From: Candidatus Martarchaeota archaeon
GTDB lineage: Archaea; Micrarchaeota; Micrarchaeia; Micrarchaeales; Micrarchaeaceae
Length of the DNA: 49,240 bases
Direction: 5' to 3'
Assembly: GCA_023380795.1 (NCBI GenBank)
Contig: JAMCSF010000024.1
Span: 1-49,240, forward strand
Part shown: piece after piece, positions 46,069 through 49,240 of the stretch
How positions within the stretch are numbered: position 1 is the first letter of the stretch
Layout: each line of letters starts with the position of its first letter
The notes under the pieces: generated by a model
Told to the model about the DNA's origin: nothing
Seen by the model: the letters and a program-made list of their open reading frames with translations, nothing else
Database searches by the model: none
Program-made: the position numbers and the translations under genes

Positions 46069-46554
46069 TCAAGCCCTTTTCCTTATTTTGCATTGAGGGC
46101 TAGACAGCTTGTTCAGGTAGTATGCTATGATCACAACGTTGAGGGTTATCAGCAGCAAGATGATCTCCACGTTGTAATCCCTCAGGAACGAGGTGAGCGC
46201 ATAGACCGCCGGAGTGCTCATGCCCACCGCCAGGGCCAGGGTTGGTAGCAAGGTAGTAGTGCAACCGCATAGGCCGCTGCCTAGCACGATTGTACCTACG
46301 CTGGGCACTGTGCCTATCGCTTTTGAGTTGTTTTTACGCGTGTTCCACATCGAGTATACAGCGATTGTCATGAGAATGGAGGAACTTGCCACAAGCAGAA
46401 AAACCATATAAATTGGTACGGACAGCATGACTGCGCTGCCGCCCTGAATGTAGGCCAGATACCAGAACGCAAAAGAATAGGTTATCCCTAGAACAACCGT
46501 CAGGACAGCGTATTTTGGCTTATAGATTTCCCGAAGAGTATCATAAGATATCAA
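46069..46554 (-). CDS. four-helix membrane protein with Cys-Gly-Cys motif
   Basis: A 161-residue membrane protein with about four transmembrane helices (near 15-35, 43-68, 85-110 and 128-147). At the start of the third lies GSGLCGCTTTLLPTLA, a Cys-Gly-Cys pair at a membrane edge that could bind copper or undergo redox change. The start is a TTG after AAGGTGGTGCG. It is the last gene of the secreted copper-protein operon, nine bases after the previous one, so it may be the membrane anchor or transporter of the system. No family is certain. Confidence 0.6.
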   Translation of the reverse strand: MISYDTLREIYKPKYAVLTVVLGITYSFAFWYLAYIQGGSAVMLSVPIYMVFLLVASSSILMTIAVYSMWNTRKNNSKAIGTVPSVGTIVLGSGLCGCTTTLLPTLALAVGMSTPAVYALTSFLRDYNVEIILLLITLNVVIIAYYLNKLSSPQCKIRKRA

Positions 46555-46563
46555 CGCACCACC

Positions 46564-47658
46564 TTACGCCCCACAAGACGCTCCGCCGCCGCTGGGCTGC
46601 GCAAGAATCTTGTTTTTTATCAGATACTGGTTTACGCTTGCGTAGCCTGAATAACTTGAGAAGTTATAACCCATCACATCGCTGGAATTTACTTGGGAGT
46701 AGTTCCCTCCCTGTGAATCAAAATATGCGGCTATTTCAGCGTATTGCTGTGGGAATTGATATTGATAGAAATATCTGGCAGCATCGAACATCTGACTTTG
46801 GTTTGCACCTTGATATGCAAGCAGTTCAATTAGGCCCAGAGCTGCTGCTCCGTGGTTGCAGTCTGGAAACGCCGTGGGATTATCGCAGCAAGGGCGGTAC
46901 GAATGCGTGGCAACGTCGTACATCAGAGCCTGCTGCTGTGAGTTCAGGCTTATGATATTCAATTCGCCTAATTGCAGTTTTCCCAGCGGACCATAGCCGC
47001 CCGTACTGGCAAAATACCGGCTTGCTACGTATTCAGGAGTGATTTTCTGATTCAGGGAGGCGTTGCTATTTATCTGCTCGGCATATGGAACACTCGCGTT
47101 GATTATTGGTCCGGCATTTATTATTGTATTGTTGTTGTTTATGCCCAAAGACCACAGAACGAGTTGGATAAACTCAGTGTTTGTAGCGTTGAATTGTATA
47201 TAACCATTGTATGTTCCGTTTAATATCTCCTCTTCAACAGGAGTTAGTGGCTGTCTAGAATTGTTGAGTATAATCGATAGGTTTGATGGATTCAACGCTC
47301 CTGTTTCTACAAGCTTATGTACGCTATCCCCCCACTTAAAAGGTAATGTGTAGCCTGTAGTGGGAATTACCTGCGCGGCTAATAGCGTTTGATTTATCGT
47401 GTTGTCGCCAGGTGTTTTTGCTGCGTTAGTTGTGATATTATTGTAAATGTTAGACGTATTAGTTGTTGCTGGATGGGCGGCATCAAAGTTTCCAAATATA
47501 TTTATATGTGATATTGAAATGGCTGCGAATGAAACCACCATAACCAGAAGCACCATGAGCGCAGTATAATAATGCAAGTGCTTTGCCCCCACCACACTTC
47601 TATTCTTGCCTTTCCTGAGATTGCGCTCCTTTGTCGTATTTGATTTCTTTTTTTGCAT
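46564..47658 (-). CDS. secreted Cys/His-motif protein
   Basis: A 364-residue protein with a basic cytoplasmic N-terminus (about 30 residues), one transmembrane anchor near 32-50 and a large outer domain rich in Asn, Thr and N-x-S/T glycosylation sites. Near residue 255 it has PCCDNPTAFPDCNHGAAALG and then LIELLAYQG and NQSQ. The pattern of paired Cys, a third Cys, then His-Gly resembles copper-binding PCYCGC-type modules. The C-terminus ends GGGASCGA. It has a relative of this motif in the first gene of the operon. AGGTAAATCA precedes the ATG. Function is unknown; metal binding is inference. Confidence 0.65.
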   Translation of the reverse strand: MQKKKSNTTKERNLRKGKNRSVVGAKHLHYYTALMVLLVMVVSFAAISISHINIFGNFDAAHPATTNTSNIYNNITTNAAKTPGDNTINQTLLAAQVIPTTGYTLPFKWGDSVHKLVETGALNPSNLSIILNNSRQPLTPVEEEILNGTYNGYIQFNATNTEFIQLVLWSLGINNNNTIINAGPIINASVPYAEQINSNASLNQKITPEYVASRYFASTGGYGPLGKLQLGELNIISLNSQQQALMYDVATHSYRPCCDNPTAFPDCNHGAAALGLIELLAYQGANQSQMFDAARYFYQYQFPQQYAEIAAYFDSQGGNYSQVNSSDVMGYNFSSYSGYASVNQYLIKNKILAQPSGGGASCGA

Positions 47659-47666
47659 TGATTTAC

Positions 47667-48437
47667 CTATTCTACTATTATTTTACCGTACATTCCCATC
47701 TGTGCATGTCCAGGATACATGCAGATATACCAATATGTTCCGGTATTGGCGAAGGCAGTAGTATAGTTATATTCCGATGCCGAACCCCCGGAATAATTGG
47801 CATGTGGTATTATCGGCATCATGGACACTATGCCATTCATAGCAGACATCGGCATGTATTGATACGGCGGCCCTGTGGCAGTCATTATTACATTGTGGTA
47901 CTCGCTAGAGTCTAGATTTATAAATTCCACATGGACTATCGCGTCCCTTGGTATTATTAGGGTAGGATCTATCAACCCATATATGACAAATGCATTGCCG
48001 GAGCTGTTGGAATCATACAAAGGCGGTTGCGCACGCGTCAGATTAATCGCACGTTGCGCACCCATTGCAAGTATGACCAACGTGATGTTGCTAGAGGTGA
48101 ACAGCACAGTATTGTTATCTGGATACGCGTGCGCGTAAGAAGGCAATTTATTTGTATCTGCTTCGGCTGTGCTTATATTTATTCGTGTGTTCAGAACAGA
48201 GCCTCCAGTTCCGCCCATCATGCCGGCGTAGCCTCCTGAGCCTCCATTCATCATGCTACTGAACATGCCTGCACCCATCATTCCGGCTATCCCATTCATC
48301 ATGTTAAAACCAGATACGTTGAGGACCAGCAGAATTATAATCACTACAAGAAGCAGCACCACTACTAAAAGCAACGAAGTGGCGTTTATTATCGTATTCT
48401 TGCGTTTCGCATGTTTTGTAATGAAATCACCCGCCAC
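47667..48437 (-). CDS. membrane-anchored blue-copper protein (cupredoxin)
   Basis: A 256-residue protein with an N-terminal membrane helix (about 20-40), a Met/Gly-rich stretch (45-80) and an outer cupredoxin domain. Type 1 copper ligands are visible: H181 in SEYHNVIM, then C239, H244 and M249 in YICMYPGHAQMGMYG. This resembles sulfocyanin/rusticyanin-type electron carriers of acidophiles. The GTG start overlaps the upstream gene by 11 bases. A GGTGAT site nine bases before an in-frame ATT raises the possibility of an unusual later start. It is the core of the operon. Confidence 0.85.
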   Translation of the reverse strand: MAGDFITKHAKRKNTIINATSLLLVVVLLLVVIIILLVLNVSGFNMMNGIAGMMGAGMFSSMMNGGSGGYAGMMGGTGGSVLNTRINISTAEADTNKLPSYAHAYPDNNTVLFTSSNITLVILAMGAQRAINLTRAQPPLYDSNSSGNAFVIYGLIDPTLIIPRDAIVHVEFINLDSSEYHNVIMTATGPPYQYMPMSAMNGIVSMMPIIPHANYSGGSASEYNYTTAFANTGTYWYICMYPGHAQMGMYGKIIVE

Positions 48438-48993
48438 AGCAATCCTCTAAGTTGATGAGCGTTACGACTTGGCTGACATTGTAGTTATAGTTTTTTATCA
48501 TGTATTTGGCAAGACCGGCGTGTGCATACCATGCCCAGCATTGGCAGCAACACCAACTCTTGTCTTGGGTAAGAGACGCTGCCTGAGTGAATGTCACGTT
48601 CTGGCTCTGGTTGAGCGTTATGTTATCGTAATAGCCTAGCATTTGCTTGACCTGCGACACTGAAACGTTATATGGATTTTGTGGTATTGCGCTTATATTA
48701 GAATAATTTTTTAGGCCCGCGATTTGCTGCTGATAGTGGTTCCAGTCCATAGGGCTGCAGCAGGAACCCTGAAAGTATGCGTTGTTTGGCTGGGAATCCA
48801 CAGAATTATATATTGCTGCCTTATTTCCAAGGTAAGCGCACTGGTCACTTGTAGCACTGCTCAACGCAGTGAACTGCGCAAATTCGGGGGTACTCTGCGC
48901 GCTTGCAGAGTGTCCTGACAGAAGTACGAATGAAACCGCAGCTATGACTATGATAGTTATTGCTGCAAGCAATGGGATAACATACCTGGCCAT
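48427..48993 (-). CDS. secreted Cys-rich protein
   Basis: A 188-residue protein with a signal peptide or anchor (about residues 5-27, ending near SASAQS) and an outer domain with many Cys: an early DQCAYLG, FQGSCCSPMDWNHY near 80, WCCCQCWAWYAHAGLAKYMI near 145 and a terminal EDCCGG. The CCCQC-x6-H-A-G piece resembles the CC-x-C-x-HG part of the second Cys protein two genes on. Likely metal binding or disulfide-rich. The ATG at 48993 is preferred over the in-frame GTG at 49002; TATAAA precedes it. It is the first gene of the four-gene operon. Confidence 0.65.
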   Translation of the reverse strand: MARYVIPLLAAITIIVIAAVSFVLLSGHSASAQSTPEFAQFTALSSATSDQCAYLGNKAAIYNSVDSQPNNAYFQGSCCSPMDWNHYQQQIAGLKNYSNISAIPQNPYNVSVSQVKQMLGYYDNITLNQSQNVTFTQAASLTQDKSWCCCQCWAWYAHAGLAKYMIKNYNYNVSQVVTLINLEDCCGG

Positions 48994-49002
48994 TTTATAC
49001 AC

Positions 49003-49068
49003 GCATATATCGTACTTAGATATATCATAGCCAAATATATAAATATTTTATCAAAGAGAAGATATACT
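49003..49068. promoter_or_regulatory. divergent promoter with inverted repeat
   Basis: An inverted repeat ATATATC/GATATAT with a 7-base spacer (49005-49011 and 49019-49025) lies immediately before the copper operon, and a near-symmetrical TATA stretch AAATATATAAATATTTT (about 49034-49050) can serve both directions. For the PadR gene this predicts a leaderless transcript. The repeat is a natural candidate for binding by the PadR protein. Confidence 0.55.
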
Positions 49069-49240
49069 ATGGGAAAAGACAAAGTCAAAATAACAAACAT
49101 GGTCAAGTTTTATACATTAGCACTTTTGTATGAGAAACCTAGACATGGATACGAGATAATTAAAAGCCTAAGTAATACCCTGAACAAAGGAGTGAGTGCT
49201 GGGGAAATATACCCTTTTCTAGAACTACTCTTTGCCCTTA
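49069..49240 (+). CDS. PadR-family transcriptional regulator (partial, runs off the end)
   Basis: The first 57 codons of a winged-helix regulator are present; the rest is beyond the window. FYTLALLYEKPRHGYEIIKSL followed by SAGEIYPFLELL is the PadR pattern (HGYEI and the S-x-G-x-IYP-x-L motif). It is divergent from the copper-protein operon with a shared promoter region, so it is the probable regulator of that operon. Confidence 0.8.
   Translation, partial: MGKDKVKITNMVKFYTLALLYEKPRHGYEIIKSLSNTLNKGVSAGEIYPFLELLFAL

Overview
The window is archaeal. It carries a thermosome, RadA, Mre11, archaeal adenylate and cytidylate kinases, aIF2-alpha, TFE, GINS, Pcc1, AglB, eukaryote-type ribosomal proteins (eL14, eL15, eL34, eL42) and tRNAs with short anticodon-loop introns. 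Genes are tightly packed, ribosomal operons are broken up and several proteins are short or fused. A bacterial-type gyrase pair is present, and the right end holds a secreted copper-protein cluster. Together these fit a small-genome, possibly acidophilic DPANN archaeon, for example a Micrarchaeota/ARMAN relative. That placement is inference; no 16S rRNA is in the window. Isoleucine is written mostly as ATA even in ribosomal genes, and a tRNA-Ile with a UAU anticodon is encoded. Many starts follow a GGTGAT-like ribosome site by 3-6 bases. This decides several starts, including TTG starts.

Layout: 0-4.5 kb holds a DHH phosphoesterase and Mre11 on the plus strand, converging on the tail of an archaeal spc-type operon on the minus strand (adkA, EMC3/DUF106, eL34, cmk, eL14). 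4.6-12 kb holds the thermosome, gyrB-gyrA and radA. 12-17.2 kb holds a DUF92 membrane protein, a thioesterase, tRNA-Gly(CCC) with an intron, PAC2, aIF2-alpha, eL42, GINS, the initiator tRNA and TFE. 17.5-26.5 kb is a ribosomal run (eL15, Pcc1, uL3, uL4, uL23, uL2, a small two-repeat protein, uS19, uL22, uS3) followed by a very large AglB. 26.6-29.2 kb holds tRNA-Ile(UAU), an EamA transporter, a beta-carbonic-anhydrase-like protein and a DsrE-like pair.

29.4-33.4 kb encodes a full ECF transporter: S component, EcfT, and one protein joining both EcfA ATPases to a purine-type phosphoribosyltransferase. This suggests uptake directly linked to nucleobase capture. 33.4-37.7 kb holds thymidine kinase, an S66 peptidase, several small unknowns, a PEBP protein and an MTH1-like Nudix hydrolase, all consistent with nucleotide salvage and cleaning. 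37.7-41.5 kb holds an unknown protein, a PD-(D/E)XK-like nuclease, tRNA-Ser(UGA) with an intron and a HerA-like ATPase with a C-terminal nuclease-like domain. 41.5-44.2 kb holds a winged-helix regulator, an atypical Nramp transporter and a DUF981 membrane protein.

44.3-46.1 kb holds a nucleotidyltransferase-like protein, an HExxH protein, a strange tRNA-like element and about 350 bases of consecutive perfect hairpins without a gene. 46.1-49.0 kb is a four-gene minus-strand operon: a Cys-rich secreted protein, a blue-copper protein, a second Cys/His secreted protein sharing a motif with the first, and a Cys-Gly-Cys membrane protein. It diverges from a PadR-type regulator across a small promoter/operator region. 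This cluster and the ECF-phosphoribosyltransferase fusion are the best candidates for undescribed systems.
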